NCBI GenBank assembly: GCA_020637615.1
Contig: JACKKC010000019.1
Coordinates: 1 to 51,679, forward strand
Length of the DNA stretch: 51,679 bases
Source of the DNA: Rhodovulum sp.
GTDB lineage: Bacteria > Pseudomonadota > Alphaproteobacteria > Rhodobacterales > Rhodobacteraceae
Direction: 5' to 3'
In this document: positions 8,392-16,505 of the stretch, piece by piece
How positions within the stretch are numbered: the stretch's first letter is position 1
How the letters are laid out: every line of letters starts with the position of its first letter
Notes under the pieces: model-generated
The model's input: only the letters and a program-made list of their open reading frames with translations
Told to the model about the DNA's origin: nothing
Databases searched by the model: none
Position numbers and translations under genes: made by a program

Positions 8392-9699
8392 TCAGAGATA
8401 CGTCAGCCCGATCGCGATGATGATGCCCGAGAGCACCAGCTGGATCAGGCAGAAGCCCATGATGTCCTTGGCGTTCAGCCCGGCGATCGCCAGCACCGGC
8501 AGGGCCCAGAAGGGCTGGACCATGTTGGTCCAGGCGTCGCCCCAGGCCACCGCCATGGCGGCGCGGGCCATGTCGGTGCCGAGCGCCTGGGCCGCGGGCA
8601 GGATCACCGGCCCCTGCACGGCCCATTGCCCGCCGCCCGAGGGCACGAAGAAATTGACGATGCCGGCGCTTAGGAAGGTCCAGAACGGCAGGGTCTCGGC
8701 GCTGGCGAACGAGATCAGCCAGTCGGAGATGGTGGTGGCGAGCCCCGAGCCGACCATCACCGCCATGATCCCGGCGTAGAAGGGGAACTGGATCACGATG
8801 CCGGCCCCGCCCTTGATGCCTTCGTTGAGCGAGGCGAGCAGGCGGCGCGGCGTGCCGTGCAGGATGATGGCGAGCGTCAGGAACAGGAAGTTGACCACGT
8901 TCAGCGTCAGCCCGCCGCCGCCGAAGAAATAGGCGAGCAGCCAGGCGAGCCCCGCCGCGCCGATCAGCCAGGAGAGCGTGCGGCTGGTCTCCAGCCGGTC
9001 CGAGGGGCGGTGCAGCGAGCCGTCGTCGGGCTCGGGCTCGGCCAGTTTCGCGGGGTCGACATAGACGCTGTCGGCTTCCGAGGGCAGCATCATCCGGTTG
9101 ACCAGCGGCACGGCGACGAAGAGCGCCACGACGATGGCGAGGTTGAAGGTCGAGAAGATCGTCTGGCTCGAGGGGATGATGCCGGTGATTTCCTCGAAGG
9201 GATGGCCCGGCGTGGCGACCGAGAGCGGGATCGAGCCCGCGAGCCCGCCGTGCCAGACCAGGAAGCCGGAATAGGCCGAGGCGATCAGCAGGCGGTAGTC
9301 CACGCGGATCTGGCGGGCGAGTTCCTTGGCGAAGAGCGCGCCGACCACCAGCCCGAAGCCCCAGTTGATCCAGCTCGCCGTAAGCGAGACCAGGGTGACG
9401 AGCAGGATCGCGCCGCCGGGCGTGGTGGCGAGCGCGGCGATGCGGGTGAGGATGCGCTTCACGAAGGGCGTGTTGGCCAGCATGAAGCCCGCGACCAGCA
9501 CGAGCAGCATCTGCATGGAGAATTCCAGCAGCTTCCAGAAGCCGTCGCCCCACATGGTGACGACCGCGAGCGGGTTCTGGCGCTCGATCAGCACCGCGGC
9601 GAGAAAGACCACGAGGGTCAGGATCAGCACGAAGATATAGGGGTCGGGCAGGTAGCGGTCGACGAGGCGGACCAGCGGTTTCGACACGGCGGCGAGCAT
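8392..9699 (-). CDS. atoE: Short-chain fatty acid transporter
   Basis: Inner-membrane carrier of the AtoE family (short-chain fatty acid uptake, for example butyrate/acetoacetate); 435 aa, the usual length. It has about ten to twelve hydrophobic segments. Family-typical stretches are SWINWGFGLVVGALFA, FLVWHGGLAGSIPLS, FVPSGGGQWAVQGP and AWGDAWTNMVQPFWALP. GGGGAGG lies eight bases before the ATG at 9699. No ato or acyl-CoA genes are next to it here, so the substrate is inferred from family only. It is divergent from flgF. Confidence 0.9.
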   Translation of the reverse strand: MLAAVSKPLVRLVDRYLPDPYIFVLILTLVVFLAAVLIERQNPLAVVTMWGDGFWKLLEFSMQMLLVLVAGFMLANTPFVKRILTRIAALATTPGGAILLVTLVSLTASWINWGFGLVVGALFAKELARQIRVDYRLLIASAYSGFLVWHGGLAGSIPLSVATPGHPFEEITGIIPSSQTIFSTFNLAIVVALFVAVPLVNRMMLPSEADSVYVDPAKLAEPEPDDGSLHRPSDRLETSRTLSWLIGAAGLAWLLAYFFGGGGLTLNVVNFLFLTLAIILHGTPRRLLASLNEGIKGGAGIVIQFPFYAGIMAVMVGSGLATTISDWLISFASAETLPFWTFLSAGIVNFFVPSGGGQWAVQGPVILPAAQALGTDMARAAMAVAWGDAWTNMVQPFWALPVLAIAGLNAKDIMGFCLIQLVLSGIIIAIGLTYL

Positions 9700-9811
9700 G
9701 GACCATTCCTCCCCTGAAGATCCGACGCCGTCACTCTGCCGCCCGATCGCGGGAGAAACAACCGCTCCCGTGGGGCGCGAGGTCTTCCACGTCTCGCGCG
9801 GGCGTCAGCCC

Positions 9812-9878
9812 GGGCAGCGGCCAGCCCACCCCCCAGGGGTGGCCGCTTCGCGACCTCCCCGTGGGCCGGCCGCTGCCC
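9812..9878. repeat. Long hairpin, 17 of 18 paired
   Basis: Arms 9812-9829 and 9861-9878 pair at 17 of 18 positions (GGGCAGCGGCC with GGCCGCTGCCC, continued by GCCCAC with GTGGGC). The hairpin is flanked on both sides by the direct repeat TCGCGCGGG. No T-run follows it on either strand. Confidence 0.7.
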
Positions 9879-9958
9879 TTCGCGCGGGTGGGTGTGGCCT
9901 GTCGTCCAGCTTGGTCCGAGGCTGGCCGGGAGGAGGCTTTCCGAGGGTCGTCCGTGGC

Positions 9959-9974
9959 TTGACCGAATCTTTAC
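9959..9974 (+). promoter_or_regulatory. CtrA-like box upstream of flgF (weak)
   Basis: TTGA-N7-TTTAC resembles the CtrA consensus TTAA-N7-TTAAC with two mismatches. It ends 69 nt before the flgF start. Flagellar genes are known CtrA targets in alphaproteobacteria, but the match alone is weak. Confidence 0.35.
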
Positions 9975-10043
9975 CAACCGCCGCCATGGTGCCCTCCGAG
10001 CGCGGATGTCCGCGCGGTGACGCGAGAATCGCGGGAGAGTGCA

Positions 10044-10766
10044 ATGGATCTTGCGGGCTATGTGGCGCTGACCCGGCAATCGGGCCTCGCCCGGGAACTG
10101 CAGACCGTCGCGAACAACATCGCCAATCTCTCGACCACCGGATACCGCCGCGAGGGCGTGGTCTTCGCCGAGGTGGTCCGGGCGCTGCCCACCGAGGGCG
10201 GCAGCGTGGCGATGACCGATGCGCGGGCGCGCTTCACCGACGAATTGCAGGGCGCGCTGGTCGAGACCGGCGGACGGCTCGATCTCGCCATCGAGGGCGA
10301 GGGCTATTTCACCGTGCTGACGCCCCAGGGCGAGCGGCTGACCCGCGCCGGCGCCTTCACCCGCGACGCGGACGGCCAGATCGTCAACATGGACGGCCAT
10401 GCGCTGCTCGACGAGGGCGGCGGCGCCATCCTCATCCCCTTCGAGGCCAGGGAGATCGGGGTCGCCGCCGACGGCACCATCTCGGTGGACGGCGCGCCGC
10501 AGGGCAAGATCGGGCTGGTGACGGTCGAGGACCAGACCAAGCTCTTCCGCGAGGCCGGCGTGCTCTTCCGCGCCGATACCGACACGCTCCCCGTCGAGGA
10601 CGGGCGCGTGGTGCAGGGCTTTCTCGAGCAGTCGAACGTCAATGCGGTGGCCGAGATGGCGCGCATGATCGAGGTGCAGCGCGCCTACGAGCACAGCCAG
10701 AAGATGATGGATCAGGAAGACGAGCGCATCCGGATGGTGGTGCGCGTGCTCGGCCAGCGCGGCTGA
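10044..10766 (+). CDS. flgF: Flagellar basal-body rod protein FlgF
   Basis: Proximal rod component of the flagellar basal body; 240 aa. The N-terminus carries the rod/hook helix motif TVANNIANLSTTGYRREG. The central part has the LDLAIEGEGYFTV and DGHALL segments. The C-terminal helix motif is FLEQSNVNAVAEMARMIEVQRAYE. The ATG at 10044 follows GGGAGAG. It starts the operon flgF-flgG-flgA-flgH-fliL, with flgG 31 nt downstream. Confidence 0.94.
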   Translation: MDLAGYVALTRQSGLARELQTVANNIANLSTTGYRREGVVFAEVVRALPTEGGSVAMTDARARFTDELQGALVETGGRLDLAIEGEGYFTVLTPQGERLTRAGAFTRDADGQIVNMDGHALLDEGGGAILIPFEAREIGVAADGTISVDGAPQGKIGLVTVEDQTKLFREAGVLFRADTDTLPVEDGRVVQGFLEQSNVNAVAEMARMIEVQRAYEHSQKMMDQEDERIRMVVRVLGQRG

Positions 10767-10797
10767 CCGGCCCCAGGGACGACCAGGAGTAGCGAGT

Positions 10798-11583
10798 ATG
10801 CGTGCATTGAACATCGCGGCGACCGGCATGGCGGCGCAGAACATGCGGGTCGAGGTGATCTCCCACAACCTCGCCAACATGTCGACCACGGCCTACAACG
10901 CCCGGCGGGCGGAATTCTCCGACCTGCATTACCAGCAGATCCAGCGTCCCGGCACGATCAATTCCGCCGATGGCGCGGTGCTGCCGGCGGGCGTGCAGCT
11001 CGGCCTCGGCGTGCGTGCCGCGGCGGTCTCGATGCAGGTGGCGCAGGGCACGGTCACCGAGACCGGCGGCTCGCTCGATCTCGCGATCGAGGGCCAGGGC
11101 TATCTGGAGGTCACGCTGCCGAGCGGCGAGCCGGCCTATACCCGCGACGGGGCGCTCAAGCGCGACGGCGACGGGCTGATCGTGACCTCCGACGGCTATA
11201 CCGTGGTTCCCGACATCACCATTCCCGAGGACGCGCGCCAGATCTCGATCAACGCGGACGGCGAGGTCTATGCCTATTTCGACGGCCAGACCGAGGCGCA
11301 GCTGCTCGGCCAGTTCAATCTCGTCTCCTTCAGCAACGAGAAGGGGCTCGAGGCGCTGGGCTCGAACCTCTACCGCGAGACCGAGGCTTCCGGCCAGCCC
11401 AATGTCGGCCAGCCGGGCGAGGATGGCCGCGGCACCTTCCGCCAGGGCTATCTGGAGAGCTCCAGCGTCGATGCGGTGCACGAGATCACCGGGCTGATCG
11501 AGGCCCAGCGCGGCTACGAGCTCAATGCCAAGGTCATCACCGCGGCCGACCAGATGCTCGCCGCCATGACCCAGATCCGTTGA
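10798..11583 (+). CDS. flgG: Flagellar basal-body rod protein FlgG
   Basis: Distal rod protein of the flagellum; 261 aa, the standard FlgG length. N-terminal motif MAAQNMRVEVISHNLANMST, then LDLAIEGQGYLEV and the C-terminal YLESSSVDAVHEITGLIEAQ followed by the helix ending MLAAMTQIR, all characteristic of FlgG rather than FlgF. AGGAG lies eight bases before the start. It is followed after 4 nt by flgA. Confidence 0.96.
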   Translation: MRALNIAATGMAAQNMRVEVISHNLANMSTTAYNARRAEFSDLHYQQIQRPGTINSADGAVLPAGVQLGLGVRAAAVSMQVAQGTVTETGGSLDLAIEGQGYLEVTLPSGEPAYTRDGALKRDGDGLIVTSDGYTVVPDITIPEDARQISINADGEVYAYFDGQTEAQLLGQFNLVSFSNEKGLEALGSNLYRETEASGQPNVGQPGEDGRGTFRQGYLESSSVDAVHEITGLIEAQRGYELNAKVITAADQMLAAMTQIR

Positions 11584-11587
11584 GCCG

Positions 11588-12019
11588 ATGCTGCGGGCGA
11601 GCCTTCTCTGCGGCCTGATGGTGCTGGTGCTGGCGGCCGGGGCGGTCTTCGCGCAATCGGTGACCCCGGTGCGCGCGATCCGGGCCCAGAGCCTGATCGG
11701 CGAGGCCGACGTGGTGCCGAGCGAGACCAGCGCCGCGGGTGCGGTCGCCGAGGTCGCCGCGGTGGTCGGGCAGGAGGCCCGCACCACGCTCTATCCCGGC
11801 CGCCCGATCCTTTCGAACCAGATCGGCGCGCCGGCGCTGGTCGAGCGCAACCAGCTGGTGCGCATGCATTTCAGCGAGGGCGCGCTCTCGATCACCACCG
11901 AGGGCCGGACGCTCGATCGCGCCGGCGTCGGCGAGCTGGTGCGCGTCATGAACCTGGCCTCGCGCCAGATCGTCACAGGGTCGGTCCTGGCCGACGGCAG
12001 CATCGAGGTGGGACAATGA
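11588..12019 (+). CDS. flgA: P-ring assembly chaperone FlgA
   Basis: Periplasmic chaperone for P-ring (FlgI) assembly. At 143 aa it is the short alphaproteobacterial form, essentially a signal peptide (1-22, ending VFAQ) plus the SAF-like domain. The conserved stretch is TTLYPGRPILSNQIGAPALVERNQLV, then the terminal IVTGSVLADGSIEV. Its stop overlaps the flgH start as ATGA, so the two are translationally coupled. Position between flgG and flgH supports the call. Confidence 0.9.
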   Translation: MLRASLLCGLMVLVLAAGAVFAQSVTPVRAIRAQSLIGEADVVPSETSAAGAVAEVAAVVGQEARTTLYPGRPILSNQIGAPALVERNQLVRMHFSEGALSITTEGRTLDRAGVGELVRVMNLASRQIVTGSVLADGSIEVGQ

Positions 12020-12756
12020 CCCGAACCGGAAATCTCGCGGGGCTCGGCCTCACCGTCCTCCTTGCCGCCTGCGGCACCAGCCCGATCGGCAAGCCGCCGG
12101 AGATGACCTCGATCGGCACGGCCGATGCCAATGCGCAGCCGATCCTGACCGCCGAGCGCGCGGCGCTCTCGGTGCCGCCGCCGGAGCCGGCGCGCTTCGC
12201 CTACCAGCAGGCCTCGCTCTGGAACAACGGCCCCTCCGGGCTCCTGGGCGACCGGCGGGCACGCACCGTCGGCGATCTGCTCACCGTCGTCATCGAGATC
12301 GACGAGGAGGCGGAGATGAAGAATTCCACCAAGCGCACCCGCCAGGGCAGCGAGGACGCCTCGATCGGCGGCTTCTTCGGCGCGGGCAAGTTCCTGCCGC
12401 CGGGCATGGACGGCATGAACGGCGACCTGCAGCTCGAGTCGCAGTCGGACTTCAAGGGCGACGGCTCGGTCAAGCGCAACGAGAAGCTGACGCTCAGGGT
12501 CGCCGCGACCGTGGTGCGCGTGCTGCCCAACGGGCATCTGGTGATCCAGGGCGACCAGGAGGTGCGGGTCAATTTCGAGCTGCGCGACCTCCAGGTCACC
12601 GGCATCGTCCGGCCCGAGGACATCTCGCGCTACAACGAGATCGAATACGACCGGGTCGCCGGGGCGCGCATCATCTACGGCGGGCGCGGCCAGATCACCG
12701 ATGCCCAGCAGCCGCGATGGGGCCAGCAGGTCACCGACCGGGTCATGCCCTACTGA
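12016..12756 (+). CDS. flgH: Flagellar L-ring protein FlgH (lipoprotein)
   Basis: Forms the outer-membrane L ring around the rod; 246 aa. The signal has the lipobox LLAAC with Cys19. Diagnostic stretches are WNNGPSGLLGDRRARTVGDLLTVVI, LTLRVAATVVRVLPNGHLVIQGDQEVRVN and GIVRPEDISRYNEIEYDRVAGARI, all typical of FlgH. It overlaps flgA by four bases and is followed after 11 nt by fliL. Confidence 0.95.
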   Translation: MTRTGNLAGLGLTVLLAACGTSPIGKPPEMTSIGTADANAQPILTAERAALSVPPPEPARFAYQQASLWNNGPSGLLGDRRARTVGDLLTVVIEIDEEAEMKNSTKRTRQGSEDASIGGFFGAGKFLPPGMDGMNGDLQLESQSDFKGDGSVKRNEKLTLRVAATVVRVLPNGHLVIQGDQEVRVNFELRDLQVTGIVRPEDISRYNEIEYDRVAGARIIYGGRGQITDAQQPRWGQQVTDRVMPY

Positions 12757-12767
12757 CGAGGCCGATC

Positions 12768-13292
12768 ATGAAGATCCTGATCCCGCTCCTGATCGCGCTG
12801 GTCGGGCTCGGCGCCGGCGTCGGCGCGGGGCTCTTCCTCAGGCCCGCCCCCGAGCCCAGCCACGAGGCGAGTGCCGATTGCGGCCACGGGGAGGTCGAGC
12901 CCTGCCAGACCGCGGAGGCCGATCCCTTCAAGACCACGAAGGTCTCGGTCAAGAAGCACGAGGAGGAGCTGACCTACGTGCCCATGGACAAGCCCTTCGT
13001 CGTGCCGGTCTTCGCCGGCGAGAAGGTGATCGCCATGGTCGTGGTGTCGCTGTCGCTCGAGACCGATCTCGACGGGGCGCATGTGGTCGAGGCGGTGCAG
13101 CCGCGGCTGCGCGACAGCTTCCTCAAGGCGCTCTTCCGCCATGCCAATTCCGGCGGCTTCGACGGCAGCTTCACCTCCGGGCAGAAGATGGACGACCTGA
13201 AGTCGGCGCTGCTCCAGGCCGGGAAGACGGTGATGGGCGAGGCGATGATCGGCGAGGTGCTGATCACCGAGATCGCCCGGCAGGACGTCTGA
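12768..13292 (+). CDS. fliL: FliL-like flagellar basal-body associated protein
   Basis: Single-pass inner-membrane protein that associates with the stator and basal body. It has one N-terminal membrane segment (residues 2-25), a short acidic Cys-containing linker and a periplasmic domain. That domain has the FliL pattern VVSLSLETDLDGAHVV, a helical region, and the closing EVLITEIARQDV; the FliL family typically ends with a TeivrQ-like motif. 174 aa is normal. The start at 12768 is chosen because the longer in-frame extension lies within flgH. It is the last gene of the flg operon seen here. Confidence 0.8.
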   Translation: MKILIPLLIALVGLGAGVGAGLFLRPAPEPSHEASADCGHGEVEPCQTAEADPFKTTKVSVKKHEEELTYVPMDKPFVVPVFAGEKVIAMVVVSLSLETDLDGAHVVEAVQPRLRDSFLKALFRHANSGGFDGSFTSGQKMDDLKSALLQAGKTVMGEAMIGEVLITEIARQDV

Positions 13293-13423
13293 CGGCCGGC
13301 CGCCGGCGCCTCTTCCTCCGTTCGAAGCGCTCGCGCGCTGCGGGAATTGCCCGCTTGCACCCCGCCGGTCGCCGGCGCATCCTGTGGCTGGGTGCGACAG
13401 GTAGAGCGATCGGAGGGGCGGGC

Positions 13424-14215
13424 GTGTCGGAACGAATCGCGCAGGATCTGCTTGCCCTGCTCGGCACCGGCCGGCAGTCCCGGCGCTATGAAGATCTCGA
13501 CATGGATGCGGCTTATGCGATCGTGGCCAGGATCGCCGACCTGCGCGAGGCGCGGGGCGAGCGCCCGGTGGGGCGCAAGATCGGCTTCACCAATACCGCG
13601 ATCTGGCCGCGCTACGGCGTCACCGGCCCGATGTGGAACTTCCTCTTCGACACGACGGTGCAGGACCTCGCCGATCTCGACGCCGGCTTCGAGATCGCCG
13701 GCCTGGCGGAGCCGCGGATCGAGCCGGAGATCGTGCTGCACCTCGGCAGCGCGCCGCGGCCCGACATGGACGAGGACGAACTGCTGGGCTGCATCGACTG
13801 GATCGCCCATGGCTTCGAGATCGTGCAGTCGGTCTTTCCCGGCTGGAAGCTGACCTGCGCCGAGGCGGCGGCCGCCTTCGGGCTGCATGGCGCGCTGCTC
13901 CTCGGCCCGCGCCACGACATCGCCGCCGACCGTGCGGCCTGGGGCAGGATGCTCACGAGCTTCCCCGTGCTGCTGCTGCGCGACGGCGAGGTCAGGGATG
14001 CCGGCCACGCCCGGCAGGTGCTCGGCGGGCCGCTGGCCTCGCTGCGGTTCCTGGTGACGGAGATCGCCCGGCGTCCGGGCTCGGCCCCGCTCGCGGCGGG
14101 CGAGATCGTGACCACCGGCACGCTGACCGATGCCCAGCCGGTGCGTCCCGGCGAGACCTGGACCACCGAGCTCGACGGCATCCCGGTCCGCGGGCTGCGG
14201 CTCGCGATCCGCTGA
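13424..14215 (+). CDS. 2-keto-4-pentenoate hydratase-like (FAH superfamily)
   Basis: Enzyme of the fumarylacetoacetate hydrolase/2-keto-4-pentenoate hydratase superfamily, related to MhpD-type hydratases in meta-cleavage pathways; 263 aa. Features include GRKIGFTNTAIWPRYGV, the metal-ligand region EPRIEPEIVLHL and the C-terminal GEIVTTGTLTDAQPV-RPGETWTTEL, which positions the metal and 2-oxoacid. The GTG at 13424 is used because GGAGG lies seven bases upstream and the frame before it is not protein-like. It stands alone between two flagellar blocks, so its pathway is not revealed by context. Confidence 0.85.
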   Translation: MSERIAQDLLALLGTGRQSRRYEDLDMDAAYAIVARIADLREARGERPVGRKIGFTNTAIWPRYGVTGPMWNFLFDTTVQDLADLDAGFEIAGLAEPRIEPEIVLHLGSAPRPDMDEDELLGCIDWIAHGFEIVQSVFPGWKLTCAEAAAAFGLHGALLLGPRHDIAADRAAWGRMLTSFPVLLLRDGEVRDAGHARQVLGGPLASLRFLVTEIARRPGSAPLAAGEIVTTGTLTDAQPVRPGETWTTELDGIPVRGLRLAIR

Positions 14216-14230
14216 AGGCCGGGGAGGGCG

Positions 14231-14638
14231 TCAGGGGTCGCGGGGCTCGGGCGGCATGGCCTCGCGCTCGGACCTGGCCTCGCGCCGGCGTTCGGCGGCC
14301 ACTTCGGCGCGTTCGGTGAGATGCTCCAGCGCCTGATGCTTGCCGAGGCTGCGGGTCGCCGCGGCCCGGGCTTGGGCGATGCGCGGGGCGAGCTCGGCGC
14401 GGCGGCGGCGCAGGGCGGCGATACGCTGTTCGAGCCAGGCGAAGCGCAGCGCCTGCTGGGCGATGGGGGCGATGGCAATCCCGCCCTCGGCGAGGTCGCG
14501 CGCCGGGGCGGCGGCGACCTCGAGGATCTCGGCCGCGAGGCGGCGGTCTTCCATCAGGAGCGCATCGAGCACCGCGAGGTCGCGCGAGCGCCGCGCCTCG
14601 GCGAGGGCGGCGAGCTGGCGCAGCGCGTCCGGGGTCAC
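14231..14638 (-). CDS. Coiled-coil protein in flagellar operon (135 aa), unknown
   Basis: Not recognised by name. The protein is almost entirely charged helix (RRRRAELAPRIAQARAAATR, then ERAEVAAERRREARSERE), suggesting a coiled coil. It is the last gene of the sltF-flhA-fliR-flhB operon, and its GTG start overlaps the flhB stop (GTGA), so it is translated with flhB. Size, basic coiled-coil character and position are reminiscent of FliJ-type export chaperones, but I see no sequence motif that proves it. An alternative is a general assembly factor for the export gate. Confidence 0.7.
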   Translation of the reverse strand: MTPDALRQLAALAEARRSRDLAVLDALLMEDRRLAAEILEVAAAPARDLAEGGIAIAPIAQQALRFAWLEQRIAALRRRRAELAPRIAQARAAATRSLGKHQALEHLTERAEVAAERRREARSEREAMPPEPRDP

Positions 14639-15729
14639 GCGCCGCTCCGCGCGCGGGCGGCCTTGCGCATCCGGTCGGAGAAGCGGATCGCGGCGGCGAC
14701 GGCGCGGTAATGCTCGGGCCGGATCTCGTGGCCGATCTCCACCGTGGCATGGAGCGCCCGGGCGGTCGGCGGATCGCTGTGGAGCGGCACGCCGGCGGTG
14801 CCGGCGATGTCGCGGATCCGGAGCGCGATCTCGTCCTCGCCCTTGGCGACGCAGACCGGGGCGGCGCCCCGGGCGCGCGACCATTTCAGCGCCACGGCGT
14901 AATGGGTGGGGTTCACGATGACCACGTCGGCGCTCGGCACGTCGAGCAGCATGCGGTTGGTGGCGATCGCCTCGGCGCGCGAGCGGCGCTGCGCCTTCAT
15001 GTGCGGGTCGCCTTCGGATTGCTTGGTCTCGTCGCGCATGTCCTGGTAGGACATGCGCAGCTTGCGGGCATGGTCGAAGCGCTGCCAGACGATGTCGATC
15101 CCGCCGATCGTCACCGCGATGGCGGTGGCGATGGCGAGCAGGACCACGAGGCTTTCCAGCATCAGCCCGCCCACCACCTTGGCCTCGGCCTCCGCGGCAC
15201 CGATCATCCGGTCGAGGTCATGGGCGAGATAATAGAAGAGCGCGATCGAGATCGCGGTGAGCTTGACCGCCGCCTTGGCGAATTCCATCAGCCCGGTCGG
15301 CCCGAACTTCTGCTTGGCGTTCTTCGTGATCGAGAGGCGGGAGAGCTTCGGCTTCAGCTTGTCGCCGGAGAAGGTGATGGCCTGCTGGGCGAAGAGGCTG
15401 ACCAGCACCGCCGCGATCGGCACGAGGAAGATCGGGGCGAGCGCCCAGAGCGCCTCGCCGATGATGGCGGCGGAGAGCTTCGGGCCGCCGGGGCCGAGCA
15501 GCCGGCCGAGCAGCCGGTCGGGCTGGGCGATCAGCACCATCAGCGTGCCGCCGGCACGCTCGATCGCGAAGCCGCCGCCGCCGAGCAGCACCGCGAGCAG
15601 GCCGAGATAGGTCGCCGCCGTGGTGACGTCGTTCGACTTCGGGATGTCGCCGCGCTTGCGGGCATCCGCGAGGCGCTGCGGGGTCGGGTCGAAGACCTTC
15701 TCGCCGCTGCCGCCTTCGCCCTCGCTCAT
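14635..15729 (-). CDS. flhB: Flagellar export apparatus protein FlhB
   Basis: Inner-membrane component of the flagellar type III export gate that switches substrate specificity; 364 aa. The N-terminus (EKVFDPTPQRLADARKRGDIPKSND) is typical of FlhB, followed by four membrane segments. The autocleavage site NPTH is present in VVIVNPTHYAVALKW, with the cytoplasmic FlhBC domain after it. Its start overlaps the fliR stop as ATGA. Confidence 0.96.
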   Translation of the reverse strand: MSEGEGGSGEKVFDPTPQRLADARKRGDIPKSNDVTTAATYLGLLAVLLGGGGFAIERAGGTLMVLIAQPDRLLGRLLGPGGPKLSAAIIGEALWALAPIFLVPIAAVLVSLFAQQAITFSGDKLKPKLSRLSITKNAKQKFGPTGLMEFAKAAVKLTAISIALFYYLAHDLDRMIGAAEAEAKVVGGLMLESLVVLLAIATAIAVTIGGIDIVWQRFDHARKLRMSYQDMRDETKQSEGDPHMKAQRRSRAEAIATNRMLLDVPSADVVIVNPTHYAVALKWSRARGAAPVCVAKGEDEIALRIRDIAGTAGVPLHSDPPTARALHATVEIGHEIRPEHYRAVAAAIRFSDRMRKAARARSGA

Positions 15730-16505
15730 CGCGGCAGCCCCAGCGGGTCGAGCAGCGTGGCGTCGAGCCGGCCGTTCCAGTAGGTCAGGATCACCGGTGC
15801 GGCGAGCATGAGGATCAGGAGGCCCCCGGCGGTGATCGCCGGTGCGCCGATGAAGGCGACCATGAGCTGCGGCATCGCCTTGTTGATCGCGCCGAGCGCG
15901 AGGTTGTAGGCGAAGGCCGCGATCACGAAGGGGGCGGCGAGCGAGAAGCCGAGCGCGAAGGCCTGGGCCACCCGCGCGGTGCCCCAGGCGGCGACGTCGG
16001 CCGCCGGCGGGGCCAGTCCCATGGGCAGGATCTCGTAGGAGCGCGCCATGAGGAGCGCCGCCTTGACATGGAGGCCGGAGGCGACGGCGAGCGTCACGCC
16101 GGCCAGCATCAGGATATTGCCGATCGCCGGCATCGGGTCGGGCGTCGCACCGGCGCCGAAGATCTGGGCCAGCGCGGTGGATTGCGCGGCGATCGAGCCG
16201 GCGAGCTGCAGGGCGAGCACCATCAGCCGGATCGCGAGCCCGAGCAGGAGGCCGATCGCCGCCTCGATCAGCATCATCAGGAAGAAGGCGCGCTCGGGGT
16301 CGGGCCGCACCAGCGGGTCGGGGAGCATCGACCAGACGACCGTGCCGAAGGCGAGCGCGAGGCCGAGCTTGACGCGGGCCGGGATCATGCGCTCGCCGAA
16401 GCCCGGCAGCAGCGCCATCACCGCGCCGATCCGGGTGAAGACCAGGATGAAGCCGGCGAGGCCCGCCTCGGTCAGGTCGAGGATCGCGGCGAGGCCCTGG
16501 AACAT
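15726..16505 (-). CDS. fliR: Flagellar export apparatus protein FliR
   Basis: Polytopic export-gate subunit that assembles with FliP and FliQ; 259 aa. It has about six membrane segments. Family landmarks are FTRIGAVMALLPGFGERMIPARVKL near the N-terminus and the central GSIAAQSTALAQIFGAGATPDPMPAIGN, followed by AFAYNLALGAINKAMPQLMVAFIGAP. It overlaps flhA by one base and flhB by four, a compact flhA-fliR-flhB operon. Confidence 0.95.
   Translation of the reverse strand: MFQGLAAILDLTEAGLAGFILVFTRIGAVMALLPGFGERMIPARVKLGLALAFGTVVWSMLPDPLVRPDPERAFFLMMLIEAAIGLLLGLAIRLMVLALQLAGSIAAQSTALAQIFGAGATPDPMPAIGNILMLAGVTLAVASGLHVKAALLMARSYEILPMGLAPPAADVAAWGTARVAQAFALGFSLAAPFVIAAFAYNLALGAINKAMPQLMVAFIGAPAITAGGLLILMLAAPVILTYWNGRLDATLLDPLGLPR

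Larger units (their letters stand above)
9700..10043. other. Divergent atoE/flgF regulatory region
   Basis: This 344-bp gap contains the promoters of atoE (minus) and the flgF operon (plus). It includes a long imperfect hairpin at 9812-9878 and a CtrA-like box at 9959-9974, both listed separately. No small gene with a credible ribosome site was seen. Confidence 0.5.
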
